Shown here piece by piece: positions 9,086 through 17,614 of a DNA stretch of 64,000 bases. Position numbers and translations under genes: made by a program. How positions within the stretch are numbered: position 1 is the first letter of the stretch; every line of letters begins with the position of its first letter. The DNA comes from Streptomyces sp. NBC_00461 (GTDB taxonomy: Bacteria; Actinomycetota; Actinomycetes; Streptomycetales; Streptomycetaceae): assembly GCF_036013935.1 (NCBI RefSeq), contig NZ_CP107902.1:6171001-6235000 (forward strand), given 5' to 3'. Under the pieces are notes generated by a model. The model searched no databases, was not told where the DNA came from, and was given only the letters and a program-made list of their open reading frames with translations.

Positions 9086-9706
9086 TTGGGCCAGGGACGG
9101 GAACCCCGCCGCCGTATGCAGGCGTACGACGGGGAGCTGGGGGCGGCCGTCGAGCGGGCCCAGGAGGGCGACGAGGCAGCTTTCGCGGTCGCGTACCGCA
9201 TCGTGCAGCCCGGCCTGCTCGGCTATCTCCGCGGGATCGTCGGCGACGACGCCGAGGACGTGGCGTCCGACGCCTGGCTGGAGATCGCCCGTGACCTCGG
9301 ACGCTTCCAGGGCGACGGGGCGGGCTTCCGCGGCTGGACCGCGACCATCGCCCGGCACCGCGCCCTGGACCACCTGCGTCGGCAGAAGGTACGCCCCCGG
9401 TCCTCGGCACTCGAACAGGACGTACTGGACCTGCCCGGCCCGCACAGCACCCACGACCAGGCCCTGGAGGCGCTCTCCACCGAGCGCGCCCTGGAACTGG
9501 TCCGCACCCTGCCGCGCGACCAGGCCGAGGCCGTGCTGCTGCGCGTCGTCGTCGGCCTCGACGGCCCCACTGCGGCCCGCGTCCTCGGCAAGCGCCCCGG
9601 CGCGGTGCGCACGGCCGCACACCGGGGGCTGAAGCGCCTCGCGGCCGGGCTCGGCGGCGCAGGTGTGACGAATGAGGGTCCCCGGACGCTGGGGGAGTCG
9701 AAATGA
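9086..9706 (+). CDS. ECF-type RNA polymerase sigma factor, copy 1
   Basis: A 206-residue extracytoplasmic-function sigma factor. Region 2 is visible as FAVAYRIVQPGLLGYLRGIVGDDAEDVASDAWLEIARDL, region 2.4 as FRGWTATIARHRALDHLRRQ, and region 4 as LPRDQAEAVLLRVVVGLDGPTAARVLGKRPGAVRTAAHRGLKRL. TTG 9086 with GAGGA at 5 nt spacing is the best start; GTG 8981 would add 35 residues of unlikely sequence. It is translationally coupled (ATGA) to a 27-codon ORF and then a membrane protein, and the whole module is duplicated at 10891-12623. Confidence 0.85.
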   Translation: MGQGREPRRRMQAYDGELGAAVERAQEGDEAAFAVAYRIVQPGLLGYLRGIVGDDAEDVASDAWLEIARDLGRFQGDGAGFRGWTATIARHRALDHLRRQKVRPRSSALEQDVLDLPGPHSTHDQALEALSTERALELVRTLPRDQAEAVLLRVVVGLDGPTAARVLGKRPGAVRTAAHRGLKRLAAGLGGAGVTNEGPRTLGESK

Positions 9707-9786
9707 ACGTCAACGACATGAACGTCAACGACGGCAGGAGCGACGACGGCCGACTGCCCGACACGGATGGATACGGACATGGGTGA
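9703..9786 (+). CDS. 27-codon ORF coupling sigma factor and membrane protein
   Basis: A very short frame starting at the ATGA overlap with the sigma-factor stop and ending at 9786, after the next gene has begun (9767). It contains a perfect 15-bp direct repeat, ATGAACGTCAACGAC, at 9703-9717 and 9718-9732, encoding MNVND twice. It may be a coupling peptide, or the original start of the downstream gene separated by a frameshift. Evidence is positional only. Confidence 0.35.
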   Translation: MNVNDMNVNDGRSDDGRLPDTDGYGHG

Positions 9787-10519
9787 CCGGCACAGTGACG
9801 GCACTGCCCCCGGCCGTCGGCACGTCCACCCGGGCGGGACTCTCCCGGCCTCCGGGGAGGCGCCGGTGGGCCCCGCACTGGAGAGCCTGCTCGCCGACGC
9901 GCTGCGCTCGGGTGTACTCGACGCCGACGCCGAGCAGCGGGCGGTGGCCGCGTTCCGGGCCGCCCGGGACGGCGGGGCGCACCGTGCGCGGACCCGCCGC
10001 CGGGACGACTGGCGCCCGCGCGAGCACGGCCGGGCCCGGCGCTCGCTGCGGGCCACCCTCACGCTGTCCCTGGCCGGACTGACCCTGGGCGGTGTGGCGT
10101 ACGCGGCGATCGGCACGGTCGGCGGCTCGTCGGGCGACGGGCACGCGGCGCGTCAGCGGGCGCACGCGCCGGTCGTCCCGTCCACGACCGTCCCCCGCGC
10201 CCCCGTCGCCCCGTCCACGCCGGACCGCCCGGACACGGCCAAGGACACCGAGGCCCACTGCCGCGCGTACGAGAAGGTCAAGGGGCACGGCAAGGCCATG
10301 GAGTCGACGGCCTGGCAGCGGCTGATCGCGGCCGCGGGCGGCGAGCGGAACGTCACCGCCTACTGCACCGAGCAGCTGGGACGGGCGAAGGCCGAAAACA
10401 CACCGGCAAAAGCGACGAAGCCGAAGAAGCCCGAAAAGGCAAAGAAGCCCGAGGAGCCGACGAAGCCCACGGAGCTGAAGAAGCCCGAGGAGCCGAAGAA
10501 GGCGGAGAAGGTCGGCTAG
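9767..10519 (+). CDS. single-pass membrane protein next to ECF sigma factor, copy 1
   Basis: A 250-residue protein with a basic cytosolic N-terminal part, one membrane segment (ATLTLSLAGLTLGGVAYAAIG, about residues 96-116) and an extracytoplasmic region. The latter has a conserved block with two Cys (AHCRAYEKVKG...NVTAYCTEQLG) and a Lys/Pro/Glu-rich tail (KKPEEPTKPTE). Its position directly after a sigma gene and its topology suggest an anti-sigma-like partner, but no zinc-finger anti-sigma motif is present. The start is uncertain (ATG 9767 or 9779). The matching partner is at 11553-12623. Confidence 0.65.
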   Translation: MDTDMGDRHSDGTAPGRRHVHPGGTLPASGEAPVGPALESLLADALRSGVLDADAEQRAVAAFRAARDGGAHRARTRRRDDWRPREHGRARRSLRATLTLSLAGLTLGGVAYAAIGTVGGSSGDGHAARQRAHAPVVPSTTVPRAPVAPSTPDRPDTAKDTEAHCRAYEKVKGHGKAMESTAWQRLIAAAGGERNVTAYCTEQLGRAKAENTPAKATKPKKPEKAKKPEEPTKPTELKKPEEPKKAEKVG

Positions 10520-10890
10520 GGGTCGACCAGGGGGACAAGCAGCCTTCCGCGTCCAGCTGTGCGCCGCCCTCGCGTACGCGGTCCTGGCGTGTGTCGCCCC
10601 ACCATGTGCCACCGAGGCAACGGCCGGAGCCGCCACCCCCCACAGGAGAGGCCCCGGCCGTCGCACGGCACGGGCCGCGCGGCGGCCCGTACTTTCTACA
10701 GCGCCATGAGTGCGGTTTCTGTCACACCCAGGTACATCGCTTCCCGTCACAAGGAGGTTGCAGGTTGTGCGGACATGGACGAGCAGCGGTTTCAGGTCGT
10801 AACGTGCCTTTCGCGCCGGGCGCCGAAGACGCTTGACCATCGCAACGATCGGCGGCCTCGACGCCGCGACCATCGAACGAGGAACCACGG
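10520..10890. other. leader region of the second ECF module
   Basis: 371 bases with no confident gene. It contains a perfect AAGGAGG (10751-10757) that belongs to no annotated gene; possible short frames after it are TTG 10765-10836 (23 codons) and ATG 10775-10915 (46 codons, overlapping the sigma start). The sequence AGTGCGGTTTCTG near 10709 resembles AGTGCGGGTTCTG near 9037 before the first sigma gene. Confidence 0.4.
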
Positions 10891-11553
10891 GTGCTGGGGG
10901 ACGACGCGGAGCTGACCGCCGCGGTGCTTGCCGCACAGGACGGGGACGAGACCGCGTTCCGGGCTGTGTACCGGGCGGTGCATCCCCGCCTGCTCGGATA
11001 TGTCCGGACTCTGGTCGGCGACCCGGACGCCGAGGACGTGGCGTCCGAGGCCTGGCTGCAGATCGCCCGTGACCTGGAGCGGTTCAGCGGCGACGCCGAC
11101 CGCTTCCGCGGCTGGGCCGCCCGGATAGCCCGTAACCGCGCGCTGGACCACATACGCATGCGCGGGCGCCGCCCCGCGATCGGCGGCGACGAGACGGAGC
11201 TGACCGGGAAGGCCGCCGAGTCCGACACCGCGGGCGAGGCCATCGAGTCCCTGGCCACGGACGACACGCTCTCCCTGATCGCCCGGCTGCCGCAGGACCA
11301 GGCCGAGGCCGTCGTGCTGAGGGTGGTCGTGGGCCTCGACGCCAAGACCGCCGCCGAGACGCTCGGCAAACGCCCCGGTGCCGTACGTACGGCCGCGCAC
11401 CGCGGTCTGAAGCGCCTGGCCGAACTGCTCGGCGAGGATCCGGAATCGACCGGTGGCCTGGACGGGCTGCCGCCCCAGAGAGACCCGCACGACCGCGCGG
11501 TGACGTCCGCGAGTGTGACGCATATGCGTCCGCGGACGCAGAAGGACATGTGA
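10891..11553 (+). CDS. ECF-type RNA polymerase sigma factor, copy 2
   Basis: A 220-residue paralogue of the sigma factor at 9086-9706. The same blocks recur: LLGYVRTLVGDPDAEDVASEAWLQIARDLERF, FRGWAARIARNRALDHIR, and LPQDQAEAVVLRVVVGLDAKTAAETLGKRPGAVRTAAHRGLKRL. GTG 10891 has GAGGA at 7 nt spacing. The C-terminal 30 residues diverge. Its stop overlaps the start of the next gene (TGATG), so the pair is cotranslated. The inducing signal and target promoters cannot be read from the sequence. Confidence 0.85.
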   Translation: MLGDDAELTAAVLAAQDGDETAFRAVYRAVHPRLLGYVRTLVGDPDAEDVASEAWLQIARDLERFSGDADRFRGWAARIARNRALDHIRMRGRRPAIGGDETELTGKAAESDTAGEAIESLATDDTLSLIARLPQDQAEAVVLRVVVGLDAKTAAETLGKRPGAVRTAAHRGLKRLAELLGEDPESTGGLDGLPPQRDPHDRAVTSASVTHMRPRTQKDM

Positions 11554-12623
11554 TGGCCGACGAGCAGTACAGGTGGCTGGACCGAGAAACAGCGGAGCTC
11601 TTGCTGCGCGGACAGTCACTGGAAGCAGTCGATGCCGCCGCCCGTGACCAGGCCGAACGCCTCGCCAAAACCCTCGATGGGCTGACCGTCGAACCCCCGC
11701 TGAGCAGCGCCGAACTCCCCGGCGAGGCCGCCGCGCTGGCCGCCTTCCGTGCCGCGCGGTCCGACGCGAGCGCCGAGCGGGCGGCGGCCCGTCACTCCGA
11801 CGGCACCCGGGACTCCGATGCCGGGCTCATCCGTATCGGTGGCCCCGCCGCGGGCGCCCGGCCCTCCCGCCGGGGCTGGTCCGCGCGCTTCGCGCTGACC
11901 GCCGTACTGGCGGCCGGCATGGTCGGCGGAGTCGCCTTCGCGGCGACAACCGGAGTGCTCCCGACGCCGTTCGGCCACGGCCGGCCCAGCCCGGGCGTCT
12001 CGGTCTCGGCCGGGGCGGGCGCGGACCGCCCGCTCCTGTCTCCCTCGCCGGACAGCGCCCTGGGCGAGCCGACCCCCGACGACTCCGCCGGCGGTTCCAC
12101 CGGCCCGGCGGCCCCGCGCGGCTCGGCCGGCGGCGGCACCTCCGCCGAGCCCGGCTCCGACGACCGCAGCGGACACGTCGGCGGCTGGTGGCTCGGAGTC
12201 CCGTCGGCCTGCCGTGACGTGCGCGACGGCAAGGAACTGAGCGGCGACCGCAGGCAGGCCCTTGAGGACGCGGCGGGCGGTACCAACCCCAGACGCGTGT
12301 GGAAGTACTGCAAGAACGTCCTCGGTGTCACCGAGGGCAAGGCCTTCCGGGGCAGGCACCAGGACCGGGACGGCAAGGGCAAGGGCGACATCGGCGGCCG
12401 GGGCGGACACGGCCACCGGAACGGCCAGGGTGATCAAGGTGATCAGGGGGATCGGGGCGGTGACGGCGACGGCCACCACATAGGCCCCGGCGTGAACGGT
12501 GCGAACGGCGGCACCGGCGTGCCGTCCGCCTCCCCTTCGCCCCTCGCGCCGAGGCAACTGGTGCCGAGGCAGCTCGCGCCGACGCGCGGCCCGTCTCCGA
12601 GCCCGACGTACAGCATGCTCTGA
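11553..12623 (+). CDS. single-pass membrane protein next to ECF sigma factor, copy 2
   Basis: A 356-residue counterpart of the protein at 9767-10519. It has an acidic N-terminal cytosolic part, one membrane segment (FALTAVLAAGMVGGVAFAAT, about residues 110-130), a Pro/Ser/Gly linker, the same extracytoplasmic block with two Cys (SACRDVRDGKEL...RRVWKYCKNVLG), then a long Gly/Asp/His/Gln low-complexity tail (DGKGKGDIGGRGG, QGDQGDQGDRGG). Conservation of the two-Cys block in both copies points to a real extracellular module, perhaps sensory. An anti-sigma role is inferred from gene order only. Confidence 0.65.
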   Translation: MADEQYRWLDRETAELLLRGQSLEAVDAAARDQAERLAKTLDGLTVEPPLSSAELPGEAAALAAFRAARSDASAERAAARHSDGTRDSDAGLIRIGGPAAGARPSRRGWSARFALTAVLAAGMVGGVAFAATTGVLPTPFGHGRPSPGVSVSAGAGADRPLLSPSPDSALGEPTPDDSAGGSTGPAAPRGSAGGGTSAEPGSDDRSGHVGGWWLGVPSACRDVRDGKELSGDRRQALEDAAGGTNPRRVWKYCKNVLGVTEGKAFRGRHQDRDGKGKGDIGGRGGHGHRNGQGDQGDQGDRGGDGDGHHIGPGVNGANGGTGVPSASPSPLAPRQLVPRQLAPTRGPSPSPTYSML

Positions 12624-12766
12624 CCTGCGGTTTTGTGGCGCGGGATGTTCTCTTCGCCTCGCCAGTAACGTTTTCGGCCGCGTCCGCGCAGTACTGAGTG
12701 AGCCGACTGGTCATCGGCCGTCGCACAGAGCCGGGGTTCCCCCCGTACCCACGGCTCGTGCACCTC

Positions 12767-12805
12767 GGCGCGGGCGGGACACGTTCCCCCGGTCCCGCCC
12801 GCGCC
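12767..12805. terminator. bidirectional terminator hairpin
   Basis: A perfect 14-bp stem, GGCGCGGGCGGGAC / GTCCCGCCCGCGCC (12767-12780 / 12792-12805), with an 11-nt loop. It lies between the convergent membrane-protein gene and the L,D-transpeptidase gene and could serve both. Confidence 0.75.
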
Positions 12806-12858
12806 CCATACCTCTCCCGGTCTTCCGGGCCGTCCCCGCCTCTCCCGCTTCCGGGCCG

Positions 12859-13674
12859 TCACCAGTACACGACGACCTTGTCGCCGTTCCTCACCTGCGC
12901 GTACAGATCGGCGACGGCCGCCTCGTCCCGGACGTTGACGCAGCCGTGCGAGGCGCCGGAGTATCCGCGGGCCGCGAAGTCGTAGGAGAAGTGCACGGCC
13001 TGGCCGCCGCTGAAGAACATCGCGTAGGGCATGGACGAGTCGTAGAGCGTCGACCAGTGGTGGCGGGACTTCCAGTACACGTGGAACACGCCGTCGCGGG
13101 TCGGCGTGCCCGTCGCGCCGAAGCGGACCGACATCGTCGACACCGTCCGCCCGTCGATCATCCAGCGCAGGGTCCGGGTCGTCTTGTCGATGCACAGCAC
13201 CCGCCCGGTCAGACACCGCGGGTCGGGTGCGCCGGCGGGTTGGCCGCCCATCAGATACCGCTCCCACTTGCCCGGTTCGTGTGTCATCTTCAGCAGTCGC
13301 TGCCAGGTGACGGTGTCCGTCTCCCCGGTCCTCGGCAGCCCGCGCTTGCCCTGGAACCCCTTGACGGCCTTCTCCGTGAGGTCGTCGTACGTCCCGGTCG
13401 GCCCGTCGAAGAGCCAGTCGGTCTGGCGCAGCCGGGCCTGGAGTTCGCGGACGTGGTCGCCGCTGTCGCCCGGGGACCACAGGACGGCGGGCCCGGCCTT
13501 CGAGGGAGACGAGCTCGGCTTGTCGTCGGCCTCGGTGCTGGGCGGTCTGCTGCTCGGCAGCTCGATGTGCACCGGCGAGTGGCCCTTGCCGTCCGCGCCC
13601 TGCACGGTGCAGCCGCACACGGCGGCCAGGGCCGCGAGTGCGGCGATCCATCTCCCCATGCCCGTCATACGCAC
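12859..13674 (-). CDS. L,D-transpeptidase lipoprotein with peptidoglycan-binding domain
   Basis: A 271-residue cell-wall enzyme that forms 3-3 cross-links or attaches proteins to peptidoglycan. Order: signal peptide with lipobox ending in VCGC (Cys about residue 22), a Ser/Pro linker, a PG_binding_1 domain (SPGDSGDHVRELQARLRQ...GTYDDLTEKAVKGFQ) and a YkuD catalytic domain ending in GYSGASHGCVNVRDEAAVADL, where the His and Cys of SHGC are catalytic. GTG 13674 is chosen because GAGGGGG lies 6 nt upstream; ATG 13668 is the alternative. The gene stands alone, with a terminator downstream. Confidence 0.88.
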   Translation of the reverse strand: MRMTGMGRWIAALAALAAVCGCTVQGADGKGHSPVHIELPSSRPPSTEADDKPSSSPSKAGPAVLWSPGDSGDHVRELQARLRQTDWLFDGPTGTYDDLTEKAVKGFQGKRGLPRTGETDTVTWQRLLKMTHEPGKWERYLMGGQPAGAPDPRCLTGRVLCIDKTTRTLRWMIDGRTVSTMSVRFGATGTPTRDGVFHVYWKSRHHWSTLYDSSMPYAMFFSGGQAVHFSYDFAARGYSGASHGCVNVRDEAAVADLYAQVRNGDKVVVYW

Positions 13675-13803
13675 CGAGACCCCCTCGTTCTCACCGGCGT
13701 ACCCGCGTGTCACCTGAGATGCTCCCCGCGGATGACTGGTTGCGAACGGCGGGGCATTGTTGTCAGCGTGCCCGAGTAGTCGGCCGGCGGGAGGCATCAC
13801 ACC

Positions 13804-15384
13804 ATGGCGCGTGAGACGGAGTCCGGACTGCCCATCGAGCCGGTCTACGGGCCCGGCGACCTGACCGGCTGGAATCCCGCCGAGAAGCTGGGTGAACCGG
13901 GCGAGTATCCCTACACCCGCGGTGTCTACCCGTCGATGTACACGGGCCGCCCGTGGACCATGCGGCAGTACGCCGGTTTCGGTACGGCGACGGAGTCGAA
14001 CGCCCGCTACCAGCAGCTGATCGCGCACGGCACGACGGGCCTGTCGGTCGCCTTCGACCTGCCCACCCAGATGGGCCACGACTCCGACGCCCCGATCGCG
14101 CACGGCGAGGTCGGCAAGGTGGGCGTGGCCATCGACTCGATCGACGACATGCGGGTCCTGTTCGGCGGGATCCCGCTGGACCAGGTGTCGACGTCGATGA
14201 CGATCAACGCCCCGGCCGCCCTGCTGCTGCTCCTGTACCAGCTGGTCGGCGAGGAGCAGGGCGTCCCGGCCGACCAGCTGACCGGCACGATCCAGAACGA
14301 TGTGCTGAAGGAGTACATCGCGCGGGGGACGTACATCTTCCCGCCGAAGCCGTCGCTGCGGCTGATCGCCGACATCTTCAAGTACTGCCGGACCGAGATC
14401 CCGAAATGGAACACGATCTCGATCTCCGGCTATCACATGGCGGAGGCGGGTGCGTCGCCCGCGCAGGAGATCGCCTTCACGCTGGCGGACGGCATCGAGT
14501 ACGTGCGTACGGCGGTCGCGGCGGGGATGGACGTGGACGACTTCGCGCCCCGGCTGTCCTTCTTCTTCGTGGCCCGTACGACGATCCTGGAGGAGGTCGC
14601 GAAGTTCCGGGCCGCCCGCCGGATCTGGGCGCGGGTCATGCGGGAGGAGTTCGGCGCGCGGAACCCCAAGTCGCTGATGCTGCGCTTCCACACGCAGACG
14701 GCCGGCGTCCAGCTGACGGCGCAGCAGCCGGAGGTGAACCTGGTCCGCGTCGCCGTGCAGGGCCTCGCGGCCGTCCTCGGCGGCACCCAGTCCCTCCACA
14801 CCAACTCCTTCGACGAGGCGATCGCGCTGCCCACGGACAAGAGCGCGCGGCTGGCCCTGCGGACCCAGCAGGTCCTCGCCCACGAGACGGACGTGACGGC
14901 GACGGTCGACCCGTTCGCGGGTTCGTACGTCGTGGAGAGGATGACGGACGACGTCGAGGCGGCCGCGCTGGAGCTGATGCGGAAGGTCGAGGACCTGGGC
15001 GGTGCGGTGGCCGCCATCGAGCACGGCTTCCAGAAGGCGGAGATCGAGCGCAGCGCGTACCGGATCGCGCAGGAGACCGACGAGGGCGAGCGGGTCGTGG
15101 TCGGCGTCAACCGCTTCCAGCTGGACGCGGAGGAACCCTACGAGCCGCTCCGCGTCGACCCGGCCATCGAGGCGCAGCAGGCGGAGCGCCTCGCCGGGCT
15201 GCGCGCCGAGCGCGACGGGTCGGCGGTGGACTCGGCTCTGGCGGCCCTGAAGAAGGCGGCCGCGGGCGAGGACAACGTCCTGTACCCGATGAAGGACGCC
15301 CTGCGGGCCCGGGCCACGGTGGGCGAGGTGTGCAACGCGCTGCGGGAGGTCTGGGGGACCTATGTACCGAGCGACGCGTTCTGA
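13804..15384 (+). CDS. acyl-CoA mutase large chain (methylmalonyl-CoA mutase family)
   Basis: A 526-residue B12-dependent mutase catalytic chain. The barrel is complete ([44 protein letters not shown] equivalent, [22 protein letters not shown]-like [11 protein letters not shown]), but there is no C-terminal cobalamin-binding domain, so a separate small subunit is required and none is in this window. Tyr46 and Arg186 occupy the positions that in methylmalonyl-CoA mutase contact the substrate carboxylate (isobutyryl-CoA mutase has Phe and Gln there). That favours a carboxylated acyl-CoA substrate; this is inference from remembered alignments. A GGGAGG precedes ATG 13804. Confidence 0.82.
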   Translation: MARETESGLPIEPVYGPGDLTGWNPAEKLGEPGEYPYTRGVYPSMYTGRPWTMRQYAGFGTATESNARYQQLIAHGTTGLSVAFDLPTQMGHDSDAPIAHGEVGKVGVAIDSIDDMRVLFGGIPLDQVSTSMTINAPAALLLLLYQLVGEEQGVPADQLTGTIQNDVLKEYIARGTYIFPPKPSLRLIADIFKYCRTEIPKWNTISISGYHMAEAGASPAQEIAFTLADGIEYVRTAVAAGMDVDDFAPRLSFFFVARTTILEEVAKFRAARRIWARVMREEFGARNPKSLMLRFHTQTAGVQLTAQQPEVNLVRVAVQGLAAVLGGTQSLHTNSFDEAIALPTDKSARLALRTQQVLAHETDVTATVDPFAGSYVVERMTDDVEAAALELMRKVEDLGGAVAAIEHGFQKAEIERSAYRIAQETDEGERVVVGVNRFQLDAEEPYEPLRVDPAIEAQQAERLAGLRAERDGSAVDSALAALKKAAAGEDNVLYPMKDALRARATVGEVCNALREVWGTYVPSDAF

Positions 15385-15407
15385 GCCGGGCGCGTACCCC
15401 CCCCGAA

Positions 15408-16847
15408 TCACCTCCCGAAGCGAGCGAGGTACTCCGGGAGTCCGGCCGCCGAGTCGCCCGCCCAGCCGACGTAACCGTCCGGCCGTACGAGGAACAGGCC
15501 CTTCCCGTACGGCTCCTGGGCAGGCCCGCGCACCACGCGCACCGACTCCACGCCCAGGCCGGGTGAGTCCGTGCCCAGCGCCACCAGTGTCCAGTGCGGT
15601 CCCCGCAGTGCGTCGAAGAGCCGTACGCCCTCGATCGTCGCGTCGGGTGCGCGGTCGCCCGCCCGTACCGTCCCCGCGTCCGCCCGTGTCTCCTCGGTGA
15701 GGGTCGACTCCCGGTATCCGAGCCCCAGTTGGACGGTTGCCGCGCCGCGCCGCACCTCGCCGCGGTGCACGCCGGTGGAGATGCCGAGCATCTGCGCGGC
15801 GATGGGGCGCCGCTCCTCCTCGTAGGAGTCCAGCAGGACCGCGTCCGCCCCGCCGCGCAGCACCGCGCCCAGCTTCCAGCCCAGGTTGTAGGCGTCCTGG
15901 ACGCTGGTGTTGAGGCCCTGGCCGCCGGCGGGGGAGTGCACGTGCGCCGCGTCCCCGGCGAGGAAGACCCGCCCGGCGCGGAAGCGGTCCGCGAGGGCTG
16001 CGCGGGGCCGGAAGTCCGAGGCCCACCGGACCTCGGTGATGTCCTCCGGTGCCAGGTGCGAGCGCGCGGCGGCGACCTTGCGGATGCCGTCGAGGGACAG
16101 GTCCACCGCGGTCCCCTCCGGGAACTGGGCGACCAGTTGGAAGTCGTCCGTGCCGGCCAGCGGGCAGATCGCCAGGTAGCCGTCGTCGCCCTCGCCGCTC
16201 GGCGGGAACACGTGCCAGTTGTCGCGGTCCAGGCCGGTGATCCGCACGTCCGAGACCAGAACCGGGTTCGGGTCCACGGTCTCGCCGGTCATGCCGACGC
16301 CGAGCGCGCGCCGGACGGCGGAGCGACCGCCGTCGGCGGCGACGACGTACCGGGCGCGCAGCTCGGGCCCGGACGTGAAGCGCACGCTCACGCCGACGTC
16401 GTCCTGGTCGAGCCCGACGACCTCACGCCCGAACTCCACCCTCCCGCCCAGCTCCTCCAGCCGGGCGAAGAGGATCTCCTGCGTCCGCCACTGCGGCACC
16501 ATCCACGGCACGGTGAACGCCGAGTCCGCGGTCGCCTCCTTCAGCTCGGCCGGGTCGAACATCCGGTGCTCGCCCACCCGCTTGCCGTCCTGCCAGATCA
16601 TCCCGACCGGGTAGGGCCCGCCGTGCGCGAGGACCGCGTCCAGGACGCCGAGGTCCTCCAGGACCTCCATGGTGCGCGGCTGGATGCCTTTGCCGCGCGA
16701 CCCCGGGAACAGTCCGTCCGCCTTCTCCACGACCAGCGCGTCCACACCCCGCCGGGCGAGGTCGACGCCGAGCGCCAGACCGGTCGGGCCCGCACCCACG
16801 ATCAGGACATCCGCCACGACTTCCGCGGCGACATGTGCAGTGCTCAT
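15408..16847 (-). CDS. FAD-dependent aromatic monooxygenase
   Basis: A 479-residue class A flavoprotein monooxygenase of the PheA/UbiH/MhpA-like group. The FAD-binding GxGxxG is VLIVGAGPTGLALGVDLARRG at the N-terminus, the DG motif is AADGGRSAVR (about 168), and the second FAD motif is GRVFLAGDAAHVHSPAGGQG (about 288). The C-terminal thioredoxin-like part is present. ATG 16847 has GGAGA at 7 nt spacing. It is divergent from a TetR gene, with two operators between them, so it is probably induced by its substrate or a related xenobiotic or antibiotic. Confidence 0.85.
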   Translation of the reverse strand: MSTAHVAAEVVADVLIVGAGPTGLALGVDLARRGVDALVVEKADGLFPGSRGKGIQPRTMEVLEDLGVLDAVLAHGGPYPVGMIWQDGKRVGEHRMFDPAELKEATADSAFTVPWMVPQWRTQEILFARLEELGGRVEFGREVVGLDQDDVGVSVRFTSGPELRARYVVAADGGRSAVRRALGVGMTGETVDPNPVLVSDVRITGLDRDNWHVFPPSGEGDDGYLAICPLAGTDDFQLVAQFPEGTAVDLSLDGIRKVAAARSHLAPEDITEVRWASDFRPRAALADRFRAGRVFLAGDAAHVHSPAGGQGLNTSVQDAYNLGWKLGAVLRGGADAVLLDSYEEERRPIAAQMLGISTGVHRGEVRRGAATVQLGLGYRESTLTEETRADAGTVRAGDRAPDATIEGVRLFDALRGPHWTLVALGTDSPGLGVESVRVVRGPAQEPYGKGLFLVRPDGYVGWAGDSAAGLPEYLARFGR

Positions 16848-16858
16848 GACCCACTCTC

Positions 16859-16909
16859 CTTAACAGCGTTAAGTGCCTCGCCTCAGAGAGTGCCCTTAAC
16901 GCTGTTAAG
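16859..16909. promoter_or_regulatory. pair of mirror-image TetR operators
   Basis: CTTAACAGCGTTAAG (16859-16873) and CTTAACGCTGTTAAG (16895-16909) are exact reverse complements of each other; each is a CTTAAC-N3-GTTAAG dyad, with centres 36 bp apart. The right copy overlaps the probable -10 of tetR (TAAGCT, 16906-16911, 7 nt before GTG 16919). A consensus -35 TTGACA for the minus-strand monooxygenase lies at 16911-16916. Binding by the adjacent TetR would repress both genes. Confidence 0.8.
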
Positions 16910-16918
16910 CTGTCAAGC

Positions 16919-17569
16919 GTGAGTACGGAGAAGCGCGCGCCCCTCGACCGCAAGCGGGTCGCGGACACCGCACTGAAGCTGCTGAACGAGGTCGGCCTGG
17001 ACGGCCTGAGCCTGCGGGCGATCGCCAAGGAGCTGGACGTCAAGGCACCCGCCCTGTACTGGCACTTCAAGGACAAACAGGCGCTGCTCGACGAGATGGC
17101 GACGGAGATGTACCGGCGGATGGTCGCCGGGGCCGCCCTCGACCCCGGCGACAGCTGGCAGGAGCGGCTGCTGAAGTCCAACCGCGGGCTGCGCGCTGCC
17201 CTGCTCGCCTACCGCGACGGTGCGAAGGTCTTCAGCGGCTCACGCTTCACCGGCATCGACCACGCACGGGAGATGGAGGAGAGCCTGCGCCTGTTCACGG
17301 CCGCCGGCTTCACCCTCGCCCAGACGGTCCGCGCGAGTTCCACCGCGTATGCGTACACCATCGGCTTCGTGACCGAGGAACAGGGCGTACGGCCCCTGCC
17401 CGGCGAACGCCGCGAGGGGTACGACGTCGGGGAACGAGCCCGCCTGCTGGCCGACTTCCCCCTCGCGGCCGCGGCCGGGGCGGAGATCTTCGAGGACTAT
17501 GACCGGCACTTCGAGGAAGGTCTGGCGCTGGTCGTCGCGGGGATCGAGGCGCGCTACGGCAGCTCCTGA
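16919..17569 (+). CDS. TetR-family repressor with TetR-type C-terminal domain
   Basis: A 216-residue transcription factor. The N-terminal helix-turn-helix is DTALKLLNEVGLDGLSLRAIAKELDVKAPALYWHFKDKQALLDEM, and the remainder resembles the tetracycline-repressor C-terminal ligand domain. GTG 16919 lies 7 nt after TAAGCT, so the transcript is probably leaderless. It very likely regulates itself and the divergent monooxygenase through the two CTTAAC-N3-GTTAAG sites. The ligand is unknown. Confidence 0.87.
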   Translation: MSTEKRAPLDRKRVADTALKLLNEVGLDGLSLRAIAKELDVKAPALYWHFKDKQALLDEMATEMYRRMVAGAALDPGDSWQERLLKSNRGLRAALLAYRDGAKVFSGSRFTGIDHAREMEESLRLFTAAGFTLAQTVRASSTAYAYTIGFVTEEQGVRPLPGERREGYDVGERARLLADFPLAAAAGAEIFEDYDRHFEEGLALVVAGIEARYGSS

Positions 17570-17614
17570 GCGTCGCGTCGGCGTCCGGTGATCCGGTGAT
17601 CCGGTGAACGGACC

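Noticed and set aside
10775..10915. 46-codon frame from ATG 10775 before the second ECF sigma factor
   Set aside because: 17 nt from the Shine-Dalgarno and Arg-rich; not supported as a gene, kept as a possible leader in the findings.
12859..16026. 1055-codon open frame on the minus strand across the mutase and monooxygenase genes
   Set aside because: Only the part 12859-13674 is a gene (L,D-transpeptidase); the rest is antisense to the mutase gene and is Arg/Gly/Ala-rich with no family resemblance, a usual high-GC shadow.
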